64,000 bases of DNA, taken from Chelonoidis abingdonii (taxonomy: Eukaryota; Chordata; Testudines; Testudinidae). Below the pieces are notes generated by a model. The model saw only the letters and a list, made by a program, of their open reading frames with translations. It was not told where the DNA came from and searched no databases. Below, piece after piece: positions 47,896-60,594 of the stretch (its first letter is position 1; each line of letters opens with the position of its first letter). The position numbers were made by a program, and so were the translations under genes. The DNA lies in contig NC_133774.1 in assembly GCF_003597395.2 (NCBI RefSeq), positions 48,394,363 through 48,458,362 on the forward strand. The letters are read 5' to 3'.

Positions 47896-49155
47896 TAAAT
47901 TTCACATCATCCCAATTCTATGATATGCCATTTACAACTGTTAAAATAAACGAACCAGGCTAGCTCCTCCAAATGAAAGATATATGTGGGACAGATGCTT
48001 CCGTGCCCACAACTGATAGCAACATGCACTATACAGCAGCATTTCCCTGATGAATCATAGAACTCTTAAAGAATGTCATTACTAAGCACATGTGCAGTTA
48101 AAACAAGTTGAAGTCCCTTGCCTAAAATTCTGACCTAGAGTTGCTACTTTGTATGATACATTCAACTAGACTACACTGAAACTTCAAGCTTAGCAGTTTC
48201 AGTCACCTCTGTGCATCTATCCTTCTCAGCATTTCTCCTCTTCTTGCAACTTTTAAGATAGCACCGTTAGCCACCACTAAAAGTTTCATCCACTGATAAA
48301 TGAAATTCATGCTTTATTCTGACTTTTCAGTCCATTAACTCCAGCAAGCACGACACACTAATTTACAGACTGCAAAAAAAACTCAAGTCAATTTTTCCTC
48401 TGCAATAAGCCATCAAATCTAAAAAAAAAGATTATGTAGTCTGTTGCTAAACCTAATGGTATGGAATATTATAAGTATGTTTATACTGTTTTTAGGATTC
48501 CTTCCATTTGTCAATATAAATAGTTTGTGCTTTTTCTATACTGAGACATTTTCTATTGTCTGATGTCTACTGAGCTGAAGAAAGGGACTGTTAGTTAGAA
48601 GCACTGACAGCTCCATCAGAGTATTACTAAGAGAAAACTAGATGTTTGAGAGGGTTATTAGCACAAAGCAAGTTGCCTGTTAAAACTACTCACCATGAGC
48701 CAGCCAGTGCAATATCAGTATCCCAGACTAACTGTGGATGACACGGTATTGATTCTCTAATTCAGGTTGGTAATGTTTCCATTATAAGCCTGATTTTCTC
48801 CAGGCACAGACCAGCTACTACAGCATCCAAAAAGGAGCATCTATAATGTCTCTTATAATACGAATCCCTGAAGTGGAAGGAATTTAAGTGTTTAAATTCT
48901 TTAAGTGAGCTGGTGGAGTTGTCTTTATGAGCTACTGAAGTCACAAAGAATGGACAAGTTCCATAGGGTGTGGATATTTAACAAGTGCCAAATCCTCATT
49001 TTAGGGCTCCAGAAAGCTTGTCGGCTCCACTCAGAAGATACACAAGTTTATAATTTATGCAATTCTTAAATGTTCTTAATAGTCTGCCCTGAGATTAGTG
49101 CTAATACTCTTGAGCCACTGCAGGACAGCAAGACAACAGGGAAAGTAATTCTGAG
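47896..49155. other. intron sequence, no gene seen
   Basis: AT-rich unique-looking sequence between the nested cluster and the next CR1. Nothing supported. Confidence 0.5.
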
Positions 49156-50700
49156 AGATTCATAGATTACAAGGCCAGAAGGGACCATTGGGATCATCTA
49201 GTCCAACCTCCTCTATGACACAGGGCATAAGGCTTCCTCAAGATATTTCTTAGAGCAGATCTTTTAGAAAAACATCCAATCTTGATTTTAAATTTTTAAA
49301 TGTAGAATCTACTACAAGTTCTTGGTAAATTGTTCCAATGGTCAGTTAGTATCACTATTAAAAAAAAAAAAAAGGTGTGTCTTACTTCCGATCTGAATTT
49401 GCTTAGCTTCGACTTCCAGCCCTTAGATTGTGGTATACCTTTCTTTAATAGGCTAATCAAGTCACTCCTTAACCTTCTCTTTGTTAAGATAGATTGAGGT
49501 CTATGAGCCTGTTTATCACTGTAAGACACGTTTTCTAACCCTTTAATCTTGCTTGTGGCTCTTCTCCAAGTCCTCTCCAATTTATCAACATCCTTCTTGA
49601 ATTGTGGGCACAAGAACTGCACATCATATTCTGGCAACTGTCGCACTAATGCAAAATGCAGAGGTAAAATAACCTTTTTATTCCTACTAGAGATGCATAA
49701 ACAGGGGGATCTAAGGATTGCATTAGCCCTTTTAGCCACAGCGTCACACTGGGAGCTCACGTTCACCTGAGTAACCACCATGACACTCAAATGTTTTTCA
49801 GAGTCACTGCTTCTCAGCAGAGTCCCCCACCCCCATCATGTAAGTATGGCCTGCATTCTTCATTACTAGATGCCAACATTTACATTTAGCCATATTAAAA
49901 CACACTGTATGATTACACCCAGTTTACCAAGCAACCCAGATCACTCCATCAGATATCTCACTTGCCCTCTTATTTATCATTTCCCCCCAATTTTTGGGTC
50001 ATCTGCAAATTCTCAGTGATTTTATTTTTCTTCCAGGTAAGTGCTAAGTGTTCAATAACATATGGCCAAGAACCTATCCCTGCAGGACCCCACTAGAAAT
50101 ACACCTATAAAATGATTTCCCGTTTACAATTGCTTTTTGACCTACCAGTTAGCCAGCTTTTAATCCATTTTGTGTACATCACGTTAGTCTTTATATCTGT
50201 CTAGCTTTTTAACCAAAATGTTATGTAATACCAAGTCAAATGCCTTACAGATGTCCAAGTAGATTAGATCAACACTACTGCCATTATAAACCAAACTTGT
50301 AGTCTCATTTAAAACATATCAAGTTAGTTTGACAGGATCTATTTTCCATAAACCTATGTTGATTTACATTAATTACATTATCCTCATTTAATTCTTTATT
50401 AATTGAGTCCTGTATCTGCTGCTATATTGCCCAGTATTTATGAGAGACTGACAGGCCTATAACCCAGGTCAACTCATTTGCCCTTTTTACATACTGGCAC
50501 AACATTAGTTTTCTTCCAGTCTTCTGGAACTTCACCAATGTCCCAAGACTTATTGAAAATCAACATTAATAGTCCAGTGAGCTCCTTGGTCAGCTATTTT
50601 CAAACTCTTATCCAGTATCCAGTTATCCAGACCTGCTGATTTAAAGAAGTCTAACTTAAGTAGCTGCTGCTGCTCAACTGCCTCCTGAGATTCTATCTGA
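49156..50700 (-). pseudogene. CR1 LINE, minus strand, degraded
   Basis: The plus text starts GATTCATAGATTACAAGGCC, the inverted CR1 3' end. Minus-strand frame 49296-49790 includes FKKDVDKLERTWRRATSKIK and GLENVSY, the conserved C-terminal block of CR1 ORF2 (family: [13 protein letters not shown]). Further right, AGATGTCCAAGTAGATTAGA (50250) matches the inverted YLDFSKAFD region and TTCCAGTCTTCTGGAACTTC (50515) the inverted block before it. Heavily mutated. Confidence 0.8.
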
Positions 50701-50705
50701 ACAGT

Positions 50706-52745
50706 GACCAAGAGCTCAAAGGGGGTTCCACAAGGCCCATAAGAACTACATTAACATCCCAAGATTCTTCCAAATGGGAGAACAGGCATGAACCAGTCCT
50801 TTTAGTAGTTTTAAAATAATGGGATGAGACACTGCCGTATACTTTTGATCGAGAAGGTGGCAAGCTGAAATGGCAGCTAAATATAACCAAATAAAGCTGA
50901 TGACCTGAAGGATGTAATCCACAATCTGGGAAACACAGGCTTGTCAAGATCTTGTGAAGCCCAGATGGAAAAATCTCTTCCACTTTGATCTGCAAAGTGA
51001 CCCTGTAGAGAGGGTTTCCTGTTCTGTATTGGGATCTCTGATTTCTGTGGCACAATCCAGGCCTGCTTTATTCAGCCAGACAACTTTCAAGAAATCAGGT
51101 AGAGAGGTGGGGTCTGGGTAGAAAATAGGTCCTTAACTCCAAGAGTAAGTCTGGTGAACAGAAGAGAGATCAGCTGTTCTGTGGACAGACTGAGTAGGTC
51201 TGTGAGCCAATACTCTATCACCCTTTACTGGGTTACACAAGTAACACTGTAATTGCATCCTGCCTGACCTTCCTTATGGACCTAGAGTTTCAGGGGGATG
51301 GGAGGAAAAAGCAGCAAGATCTTCAGATCAGGAATGATTAAAGCATCTGGGCCATTATCTACTCTAGAGCAGAAGAGAGGGCCTTTGCTTATCTTGGTGG
51401 CAAATAGGAATGCTACAGGTTCCCTCCAACCCCCACCCCATCTGTGGAAGAAAGGCTTGAGAAAGAGTCCTTCAGCAACTACTTGTGCTTGGCTGAGTAC
51501 TGCCTGCAGAGATAACCCATCATACTGTACTTTCTTCATAGGTGAAGAGCCATGGGAGTTGTCCTGTAATTACAAGAGTTGCACTACCTGGGGAATCCCT
51601 AGGAAGGAGGAGGATGGATGGATGCCTGGAGGAGGATCTCTGCTTGATTCTAGGGAGAGAGACTGGGTGAGCAAAAGGGAGCAGCAGCAAATCTGTTCTA
51701 GAGTTGGTGCTGTCCTTGGTGATAGTATTCTATCAGTAATGAGGGTTTAATTCCTTTCTGGAACCAGGGAGATTGGCACTTAGGCCACCAATACCAAACC
51801 CAGTGCCAGGGACTCGGTGCTGGGAAATCAAGGACAGGTCTGCCTGTACAGGTAGATCTGGTACTGTGGGTGCTTATGCCAGGGAAGAGTCTGCCAGTAA
51901 TGGACTTCAGTTCCACTCATAGCCAGGTGAAATACAGATTTGGACCTGCTAGCCTGTCCAGGTCCATCAGGCCTCTGGACTCCATGTTCAGAGGGCCCAT
52001 GACTCAATTTCTTTGCTCTCAGAAAAAAAAGTTCTGTATGTAGACTCCTCCCTCACAGCACTGGAGCAGCAAGCGGAGGGGAGGGAGGGAGAAGAGAGAA
52101 GAAATTGCTGGAAGGAGCATCCCTTTCTGAAGTTGAAGGAACCACTGTCCAGGTCAGATGCTTCCCTCACGGGCTGTTCCAGTAGGTAGTTTTAGCAGAG
52201 TCTCTCTCCGGAGCAGTAAGTTCAGGTGGAGAAGGGCTGACATACAAAGCATAGGCCCAGAACGTGCGTGTGTGTTTTGAGACAGACACAAAATGAAAAC
52301 AACAAAACAAAAACAAAAAAGACACCAGTTATTTCTATCAGTTTAAGGAAAAGTGTCCACATCACAAGGGACACAGCCTGAAGCCAGAGTGGCTAACCTT
52401 AGCTCTTAGGCACTGTGCAGTAGTCAGGCCTATCAAGCAATAGTCAGAAGAAAGGATATTTTAAGACGACATATGGGGCTGCCAACAGGGCAGAACTTTC
52501 TTATGGAGCTGATCTAATCTAAACATTCACAAATTGGTTTGTTGAAAGAGCCATTTGAGGTGATAGTCAGGCACCCTACAGCTCCTCCTCCTTCTCACTG
52601 CCATGGAATGGTAAGGGGGAACAGACAGGTTTGGGGGCAGCTCTGCCCATTATGCCATCAGGTGGGGGCATGAGCCTACACATCCTCACTGGTCAAAGGT
52701 TCCAATCTCACATGTATGAGGGCATACAGATGCACCATATGTGGA
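50706..52745 (-). pseudogene. degraded DIRS-like retrotransposon remnant
   Basis: Minus-strand text 50693-51055 contains SWDVNVVLMGLVEPPL, close to the WDLNVVLRALMEPPFEPL block before the tyrosine recombinase core of DIRS elements. Frame 51282-51539 (SLQAVLSQAQ...FLFATKISKGP) resembles the end of the RNase H/linker region, and 51700-52170 is Gly/Ser/Arg-rich like DIRS gag. Text at 52630-52745 (GGTGGGGGCATGAGCC...) looks like terminal sequence. The order gag, linker, recombinase on minus agrees with the DIRS at 57437, with the reverse transcriptase missing. Similarity is from memory and moderate. Confidence 0.5.
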
Positions 52746-52978
52746 AACTACACAGACTAAATTCCCTTAAAATATGGTTTTGTGAGCAAATCTGTTTTAG
52801 CTGCCTGGTTGTGGGTTTTGTTAGGATTCTAAAAGATATCCCAAAATGCTATGAATAGAACTGTACAAACGCTACTTGTAAATGAAGAACTGTTCTAAAG
52901 ACTGTTGATATGTAATCCAAGTAAAAAAAGTTGGAATGTCCTATAGATTATACCATAAAGTTACTCACTCCAATTATA
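52746..52978. other. short intron stretch
   Basis: Nothing recognised. Confidence 0.5.
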
Positions 52979-52980
52979 TA

Positions 52981-53174
52981 CACCTCTACCCTGACAGAAC
53001 ACGACCCGATATAACACGAATTCGGATATAATGCGGTAAAGCAGTGCTCTGGGGTGGGGGGGCAGGCGTTAGCATTCTGATGGATTAAAGCAAGTTCGAT
53101 AATAACCCGGTTTCACCTGTAACGCGGTAAGACTGTTTGGCTCCCAAGGACAGTGTTATATCGGGGTAGAGGTG
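52981..53174. mobile_element. Tc1/mariner-type (Tigger-like) MITE, 194 bp
   Basis: CACCTCTACCCTGACAGAAC at the left and the inverted right end CACCTCTACCCCGATATAAC are terminal inverted repeats, each bordered by TA (52979-52980, 53175-53176). TA targets mark the Tc1/mariner superfamily. The interior has further copies of the ATAACACG/CGGTATAAC motif (GATATAATGCGGTAAAGCAG, GTAACGCGGTAAGA). No coding capacity. Confidence 0.85.
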
Positions 53175-53176
53175 TA

Positions 53177-54569
53177 GTTACAAATACTAACTTTATGGTG
53201 ACGAAGTTGGAGACAATGGAACTTGTAAGAAGTAGTAAAATGTGCAGAAAGTAACAAAACATGAAATGAACTAGAAGTGGCATTAAAATTTCAAAGTTTA
53301 AAATCCTATACTGAAATTTCAATATGCTAAATTACTTGTTGCATCACATATGTCAGAATAGCCTACCTAAATCCACCATATGCTTGATACACACACACAC
53401 TCTTCTTGTGATCTAAATTCTCCCCTGAAAGTGGGCATTCGTGAATTGTAACAGTTTAGCATCATGTCTCAGCTGAAATAGAAAGACTCCAGACTACCCT
53501 TGCTGTTTTCTGGAAGGGAAAACACATATTCTGGCCATGGCACCTGTGATAACTACAAGAGCACTAGTACAGACAAGATGGTACAGGGAGAGTTTAAAGC
53601 GACTAGTTAATTTAAGAAATGCTCACTGCAAAGATCTGCACTTCAAACACTGGCAGTTGCCTGCAGCTTTGTCTGCATTAGCACTCTGACCATACAAAAT
53701 CAATTTAAGTACCAGACCTGTAAACTCAGCCTAGGCCCAGAGTTAAGCCAATTCTTTCCTTTTCACATATCACCACAGAGATTCTTCCAAGTCAAGTGAT
53801 ATTGCACATGGGTAACTGAGAGCATTACTGGATGTGCAGAACCTTTACTGGTGGGAACGTGCAGTAAGCTGCTCAGTGCCCAGGCTGACTTTGTGGGGAT
53901 AGCAGTGAAGAAAAGAAGTCTTTTTACTTGAAAGCAGAGTGAATTTGATATAGAAGCAGTGACTTTCAAAACACAGAACCCCATGGCCCCATTTTTGTAG
54001 TTATTTTCAGTGCAATTAAACCTAAATTCCTACAATGAGAAATAAATAGAGGACTGCATGAAAAACTAAGTCAAGTTTATTTCATGTGTGTTTCAGGTTT
54101 TATGGGACTATATAAGAAGGTACAATGTCAAGTCATCTGGTATAAAACAAAATTCACAATACAGCCTGTATACAATTTAAAAACATGTATGCTTTAAAAC
54201 CTACTGCAGCACATACAGTAATGAAAGCCTTCTTACAACCCTGATGTGTGCACAGGCACATGGATTACATGTGATTGCAAGAATTGAGCCTCTGCCTGCT
54301 GGAAGCAGCTTATACTGAATTTCAGGTCTTGAACTCTTCTGGCAGCTACCCGGTTGTGTTGAGAGCTGGGTAGGGCAAAGAAGAGAAAGAGAGCAAGTGA
54401 CCATTTGGCAGAGCACCTTCCCTCACAGCTCCTTCTGTTGTTGAAGATTTTTGTCTGGCACTGAGGAGAGGGTGGAGGAGGAAGAGAAGAGGTTGGTAGG
54501 GAACTTATACCTTAATATGTATGAATCTGGATCCAGGTGGTATGTTTGGGAAGGAGGGGAATGATGAGC
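53177..54569. other. intron sequence, no gene seen
   Basis: No exon or bounded element recognised. Confidence 0.5.
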
Positions 54570-55835
54570 TGTAATGCTAGCGCTTCAGTGGGAAAGTGAA
54601 AACTTGGCAGCTAGGGATTTGGGGAGGAGGGGAACAGGGGGCAAGGCCCAGACAGTATGGCCAAGGTGTTATTGGCCATCCAACATCTTGAGAGACGAAA
54701 GGCGATGTGACAAAGTCAGTCAGTGATGCATCGCAATGGTATGGGGCAAAAAAATAGCCTGATGCACAAGCAGCAAACCTTCCCACAGTGGCTATAGGTG
54801 CATTCGCCAGATGGAGGTTGAGACATACTCTGCTTCCTGGCTCGACTGCAGGCCTCAGCCTGGGCTCTCTGATGGCACTTCATGGTGACTCCCCCAGCCT
54901 TAACCTGGTTTCTCCAAACTGAGTGATTGTGGACAGGATTCTCCCAGTTGACAGTGGGAATGCTGAATTTCTTGAGAGAGAGAGTTTGACCCTTGTCACT
55001 GTATTGGAGCTTTGGCCTTCTTCTGCATTGTGGGCGGTTCTTAAGTGTGAACATCCAGCATAGTCTGCATAGACTGTAAACTGGTTATCTCAAGGATCTC
55101 GTTATTGGTGATCCATTGGTCCCAAGTAATTCCAAAAGATTTTTCTGACAGCAAAGATGGAAACTGTTCAATCTCTGATCCCGCTTGGAATACATAACCC
55201 AGCTCTCACGATCATAAAGGAAGATGCTAAAGACATAAACCTGATAGACAGAAACCTGTGTGTTCAGGGTTAGCAACTGTTATTCCAAAAACGTGAGGTA
55301 AGTTTGCAGATTCTAGCGTCAAGTTCCCTAATAAAAGTTAAGTGAGCTGCTAAGAATTGAACCAAAATAGTAAAAATGATCCACATTATCCAGAGCTTCA
55401 TCATTGACATAGATTTTAGGTGGAATGTTGGTACCTTGTGATGTAACAACTGGTTTCTTGATAGTGATCGCCATGCCAAATTTGGTGCATGCATTAGATA
55501 ATTCATCATCAGGTGAACTAGAGACGAATGCAGCAGTATATTGGAAAAGCAGATCCTGAATAGCAAGCTGGGTGACATGCCTTCTGCTCTGGAATCATCT
55601 GATGTTAAACAAGCTGCTATCCAGCCTCAATTCAATTACTATGCCAGATTAGCATCTTCTTAAGTACACCTTTGGAAATTATCGAAGCCCGTGGGCACGA
55701 AGGTACAGCGTTCCTTCATACCAGTATCAATATGAACCTCAGGTGATGTTTCATTTTCATACTGGATCCACTGCTTGTGGAACTCCTTGACAAGGGAGAG
55801 CACCCAGTTGAAAGTTTTTGGATGAACACAGAAGG
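54570..55835 (-). pseudogene. non-LTR retrotransposon reverse transcriptase, C-terminal half, broken
   Basis: Minus-strand pieces in order: VKEFHKQWIQYENETSPEV and DTGMKERCTFVPTGFDNF (55690-55790; family SFH...GVKQGCVLAPTLFGIF), LFQYTAAFVSS (near 55540; family LFADDAALVAH), CTKFGMAITIKKPVV (near 55460), NVDHFYYFGS (near 55370; family EFTYLGS), VYVFSIFLYDRESWVMYSKR (55180-55240) and an NHSVWRNQVKAG / CGKVC tail with paired Cys and His near 54760-54900. This is a LINE family distinct from CR1, which I cannot name with certainty. The catalytic Asp pair is replaced by QY, and the frame changes several times. Confidence 0.75.
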
Positions 55836-57430
55836 GGAAAAAATAAGGGTGACATCCACCAAATCAGGAAGAGTCAGCGGATGAGGCATTTCTAGAACAC
55901 AAAGAACTATCCAAACCATGAGAACTGGTAGCAATGAGGGACTTAAACTACCCAGACATCAGCTGGAAAAGTAATATAGCAGAGCACAACAACATCTCCA
56001 CTAATTCTTGGAATGTGTGGGGGACAATTTGTTTCAGAAAGTGGAGGCAGTAACTACGAGGACAGCCATTTTAAACTTGCTTCTGCCTAACAGGGAGGAA
56101 CTGGTTGTGAATCTGAAAGTGGAAGGCACTTTGGGTAAAAGGGATCATGAAATGATGTCATGATTTTAAGGAAAGGAAGGAGTGATGGCAACAGAATAAG
56201 GAAAATGGACTTCAAAAATGCAGACTAAAACCCAGAAAACGGGTAGATATGGTCCTTTGGGAAGGAAATTGAAGCAGTAAAAGGACAATCAGAACTAGGA
56301 GAGATGACAGTTTCTCATAGAAGACAATATTAAAGGAGGCAAAACAACAAGCCATCCAATGTGAAGGAAATATAGGAAGAATATTAAGAGGCCAATACAG
56401 CTCCAGCAGGAGCTCTTTAATTACCTGAAAAATTAAAAAACAAAATCCTATGAAAAAAGAGAAACATGAAGAAATGGGTAAGGAGAAGTACAAAAGAACA
56501 GCACAAACATGGAAGGACCAAAACAACCCCCACCCCCCAAAAAAAACCAAAAACAAAGGTATAAAAAGGAGTTAAACCTAACAATGAACATTAAAGGCAA
56601 TATGAAGAAGTTATTTAAATACAACAGGAGCAACAAAAAGATGAAGGAAAGTGTTGGTCCTCTATTTAGTGGGGAAGGTGCGCTAATAACTGAGGACATT
56701 AACAAGGCTGAGGTGTTTAATGCCTATGTTGCTACAATTTTCACTAAAATAGGTTAATGACGACCAGATACTCAACACGATTAATATTAACAAAGAGGAC
56801 AGAACACAAAAGCCAAAATAGGGAAAGAACAAGTTAAAGAATATTTTGAAAGATGGATGTATTCAACTTGGCAGGCCCCGATTAAATTCATCCTAGTATA
56901 CCTCAGGAACTAGCTGAAGCAATCTTGGAACAGTTAGCAATTATCTTTGAGAACTCAGAGGATGGGTGAGGTCCCAGGAGACTAGAAAAGAACAAACATA
57001 GTACCTATCTTTAAAAAAAAGGGAACAGAGGATCTGGGGAATTAAACACTCAGCCCAACTTCGATACCTGGATAGATACTGGAACAAGCCATTAGACAAT
57101 TAAATTTGTAAGCAACTAAAGGAAAAAAAGGGTTATAAGGAATAGCCAGTATGGATTTGTCAAAAATAAGTCATGTCAAACCAACCTACATTTCTCTTTG
57201 ACATGGTTATTGGCCAAGTAGAGAGGGGAAGCAATAGACATCTATAAATAGAGATATACATCTTGATTTTACTAAGACAGTCCCGCATTATATTCGCATA
57301 AGCAAGCTACGGAAATGTGATTTAGAGGAAATTATTATAAGGTGGGTGCAAAACTGATTACTAGTCTTTCAAAGACTAGTAATCAATGGTTCGCTGTCAA
57401 ATTGAGGGTGCATATTTAGTGGGGTCCTGC
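55836..57430 (+). pseudogene. CR1 LINE, plus strand, cut by the DIRS end
   Basis: Plus-strand blocks follow the CR1 order: RDFNYPDISW (55935-55975), [13 protein letters not shown] (56120-56155; family SDHEMVEF), NIKGNMKKLFKYNRSNKK (56585-56640), EGALITEDINKAEVFNAYV (56675-56740), ASMDLSKISHVKPT (57145-57185; family QHGFVKNKSCQTNL) and NGSLSN...SGVLQK (57385-57430). The element stops abruptly inside the palm region where the DIRS terminal sequence begins. Frameshifts and stops are present throughout. Confidence 0.8.
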
Positions 57431-57436
57431 AGAAGT

Positions 57437-57720
57437 CACCTTTTCCATAACTGGTGTTCGAGTTGTGTTGCTCATGTCCATTCCATATTAGGTGTGTGCA
57501 CTCACCACATGCACCAGTGCTGGAAGTTTCTCCCTCAGCAGTATCTGTAGGGGACTGGATCTGGCTCCCTCTGGAGCAGCACATACAATCAGCAGTATAA
57601 GGTGCACCGCTGGCTTCCTCCACCCTCAGTTCCTTCTTGCTGGAAACTCTGACACTGGGGAGGAAGGGTGGGTTATGGAATGGACACGAGCAACACATCT
57701 TGAACACCAGTTATGGAAAA
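57437..57720. repeat. DIRS terminal inverted hairpin
   Basis: CCATAACTGGTGTTCGAGTT (57447) with GTTGCTCATGTCCATTCC returns inverted at 57676-57718 as GGAATGGACACGAGCAACAC and GAACACCAGTTATGG. GTGCTTGCTCATGTCCATTC occurs again at 57745-57764. DIRS elements carry inverted terminal and internal complementary regions used to circularise their DNA; this hairpin is consistent with that. Confidence 0.75.
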
Positions 57721-57763
57721 GCTAACTAACTGTCTTTTCTTCGAGTGCTTGCTCATGTCCATT

Positions 57764-58835
57764 CTATATTAGGCAGCTCCCAAGCAGTACCCTTGGAGGT
57801 GGGTAGGAGTTCAGACATGTATATCGCAACACAGTTCTGTCAAACCCAGTATCGTCTCTGGCGTCCTGAGTGATGGCATAGTGCACCATGAATGTGTGGC
57901 TCTTCAAATGTCCTGGATAGAGATGTGCGCCAGGAAGGCTTCCAAGGACAACTGAACTGTGGTTGAGGGGGCCCTCACGATCAGCGGGACCTGTACCAGC
58001 TTGTAAAGGGTCCGGATGCAGGTGGTGATCTGGTTGGAAATCCTCTGCGAGGACACCAGAAGGCCCTTTATCCTGTCCACTGTCATGGTGAAGAGCTGGG
58101 TCGACCTGCGGAAGGGCTTGGTATGCTCCAGGTAAAACGCCAGGGTGCATCTGACATTCAGGGCATGCAGCCTCCTCTCATCAGCGGTGTGCAGCTTGGG
58201 ACAAAACACAGGCAAGAAGATGTCCTGGTTAAACGTGGAAGGAAGACACCACCTTTGGCAGAAAAACTGGATGGGGTCACAGTTGAACTTTGTCCTTTTA
58301 GAACACCATATAAGGTGACTCCAATGTCAGGACTTTAAGCTCAACCACTCATCTTGTGGATATTATCGCCACAAGGAATACGACCTTCCATGTCAGGTGG
58401 GAGAGGGAGAAGGAGCCCATAGACTCAAAGAGTGGGCCCATGAGCCTAGAAAGAACCAAGTTAAGGTCCACTGTGGGACAGGAGCCCAGGCCAGCGGGAT
58501 AAGCCTCTCAAGGTCTCTCAGGAATCGGACCGACATGTCATATAAAAACACTGTCTGACCTTGAATCAGCAGGTGAAGAGTGGAGACAGCTGCAAGGTGT
58601 ACTTTGATGGAAGAGAGAGGGCCAGCCCCTGGTTCTTAAAATGGAGCAGGTAAGCAAAGAAAGACTGTAAAGAGGAGTGTGTTGGAGAGATGCTACACTC
58701 AGAGGCCCAGTGGGAGAACCTCGTCCATTTGGCCAGGTAGGTTGCTCTAGTGGAAGGCTTCTTGCTTTCCAATAGGATTTGCTGGATCTCGTTAGAGCAG
58801 GCCTGCTCCTCCAAATTCAGCCATGCAACATCCAC
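57764..58835 (-). pseudogene. DIRS tyrosine recombinase, broken
   Basis: This enzyme would join the circular DIRS DNA to the genome. The N-terminal core-binding part is at 58566-58835: QILLESKKPSTRATYLAKW, then FSHWASECSISP. The catalytic domain is at 57904-58215 (KLHTADERRLHALNVRCTL, QLFTMTVDRIKGLLVSSQR). Where the family has the HxxR box (VRAHSTRA) the text reads VRAPSTTVQ, so His and Arg are Pro and Thr. The end with the nucleophile Tyr, SHTFMVHY, is in another frame (near 57880). It cannot be active. Confidence 0.85.
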
Positions 58836-59099
58836 ACCATGAGCTGGAGAAGGTGAGACTGGGGTGTAGGAGACACCTGTGAGAGCAAAACCAGTGGGTT
58901 GGGTACGGGCCAGGGAGCAGCCACAGCCAGGTCCATCAGTGTGCTAAAACAATTTTGGCATGGCCACGCAAGGGTGACCATGATGACTTGGGCTTTGTCA
59001 CTTTGGACCTTTGACAGAACTCTGCTGATGGGCGGGATTAGGGGGAACGCATACATCAGCCCCCCAACCATGACAGGGGAAAAGTGTCAGAGAGGGAGG

Positions 59100-60429
59100 G
59101 AGTCTTTGCCCAGACCTTGTAGGGAACAGAAGCAATGCTATTTCCTCTTCTGTCTAGTGGTGACCAGGTCCACTTGGGGAGTTCCCCAACTCTGGAGGAG
59201 GGGCCAGGCTACCTCTGGATGTACAAACCACTTGTGGCGAGAGGAAAAAGGATCTGCTGAGGCAATCTGCCACAGTGTTCCTGATGCCAGGGAGGTGACA
59301 GGCGTCCCATTGGAATGTGTGGTCGATGTAGAAATCCCACAGTCAGAGTGCCTCTTGGCAGAGGGTCGACGAGCATGCCCCCCCAGCCTGTTGACATAGA
59401 ACATCGAGGCAGTATTGTCAGTCACTCTCGCCACCTTGCCTGCCAGGTGCAGTACAAAGACTCCACAGGCCAAGCATACTGCTCTGAGCTCCTTGACATT
59501 TATGTGCAACATCATCTCCTCAAGGGACCACATGCCCTGGGTCTGGAGGCTGCCAAGATGCACTCCCCAGCCGAGGTCCAAGGCGTCAGATGTCACTCAA
59601 TCACCCTGGGGTCGGTCCACCATTGTAGTGAGGTAAGTATCATCAGCGGGATGGTAACAACCTTTTCCAGGTGATCTCTGACCGCGATAGACCATTACCA
59701 GCCACTGCTGTAAGGGCCGCATCCTGAGCCTGGCATGGCGGACAACATATGCACATGCTGCCATGAGGCCCAGCAGGTGCAGGCAATCCCTGGCCATGGT
59801 CAGGAGGAATATGGAGACTCGTCTGGAACCTCTCCTGTGGTAGAAACGCTCTGGAGCAAGGTGAGACAATCACTGCTTCAATGAACTATCCTCTGCACCA
59901 GAACTAACGTCGACTTTGTCATTTACCAGCAGGCCCAGGGATCGGCACATGGTCTGCAGCACCGCGACATCCCTCTGAACTTGGGACCTGGAGCGGCCTT
60001 TGGTGAACCAGGTACAGGTAGATCTGGATACCGCGACATCTGAGGCAAGCGGCGTCTACCAACATACACTTGGTGCTGTCGTGAGGCCAAATGGGAGGAC
60101 TGTGAACTGAAAGTGGTTGAGACCCACCGTGAAACGTAGGAAGCATCTGTGACCTTGAAAGACCACTATGTGGAAATACGAGTCCTTCAAGTCAAGGGCA
60201 ACATACCAGTCTCTCGAATCCAGGGAGGGGATAACAGAGGCCAGGGAGACCAACTTCTTTAGGTATTTGTTGAGGTCTCACAGATCCAGAATGGGCTGTA
60301 CACCACCCTTGGCCCTTGGGATTAAAAAAGTACTGAAAATAGAACCCCTTGTTACTGAACCTTTTTCACCGCACCCAGCTGCGGCAACCTTTCTACCTCC
60401 TGTGCGAGAAGACTCTCATGAGAGGGGTC
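59100..60429 (-). pseudogene. DIRS reverse transcriptase / RNase H, broken
   Basis: Reverse transcriptase: DWYVALDLKDSYFHI (near 60200) with the first catalytic Asp, HRCFLRFTVGLNHFQF, VLPFGLTTAPSVC (near 60060), then RGIQIYLYL near 60030. The Y-x-D-D box that should follow YL is absent: the text passes straight to TKGRSR in another frame, as an 8-base deletion would cause. Then the linker LQLLGHMAAC-like block (59760; read LLGLMAACAYVV). RNase H at 59138-59596: TSDALDLGWGVHLGSLQTQG, HINVKELRAV and VTDNTASMFYVNRLGG give the Asp-Glu-Asp set. The 60430 LTR separates this gene from gag. Confidence 0.88.
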
Positions 60430-60545
60430 TGTGATGGGCTGGACCCCTTGGGAAGCCACCTGATGTGCTGAGATACCACTGAGTCTACTTGTTCTGTAGC
60501 ATGGGCCCCTTTTAACCTGTCCTGTTGAGGCAGACTATTAAAGTC

Positions 60546-60594
<49 letters not shown>

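Noticed and set aside
57764..60253. Phage-like integrase plus reverse transcriptase, as in a bacterial or phage system
   Set aside because: The combination and order match DIRS retrotransposons, and the surroundings are vertebrate CR1 and intron sequence.
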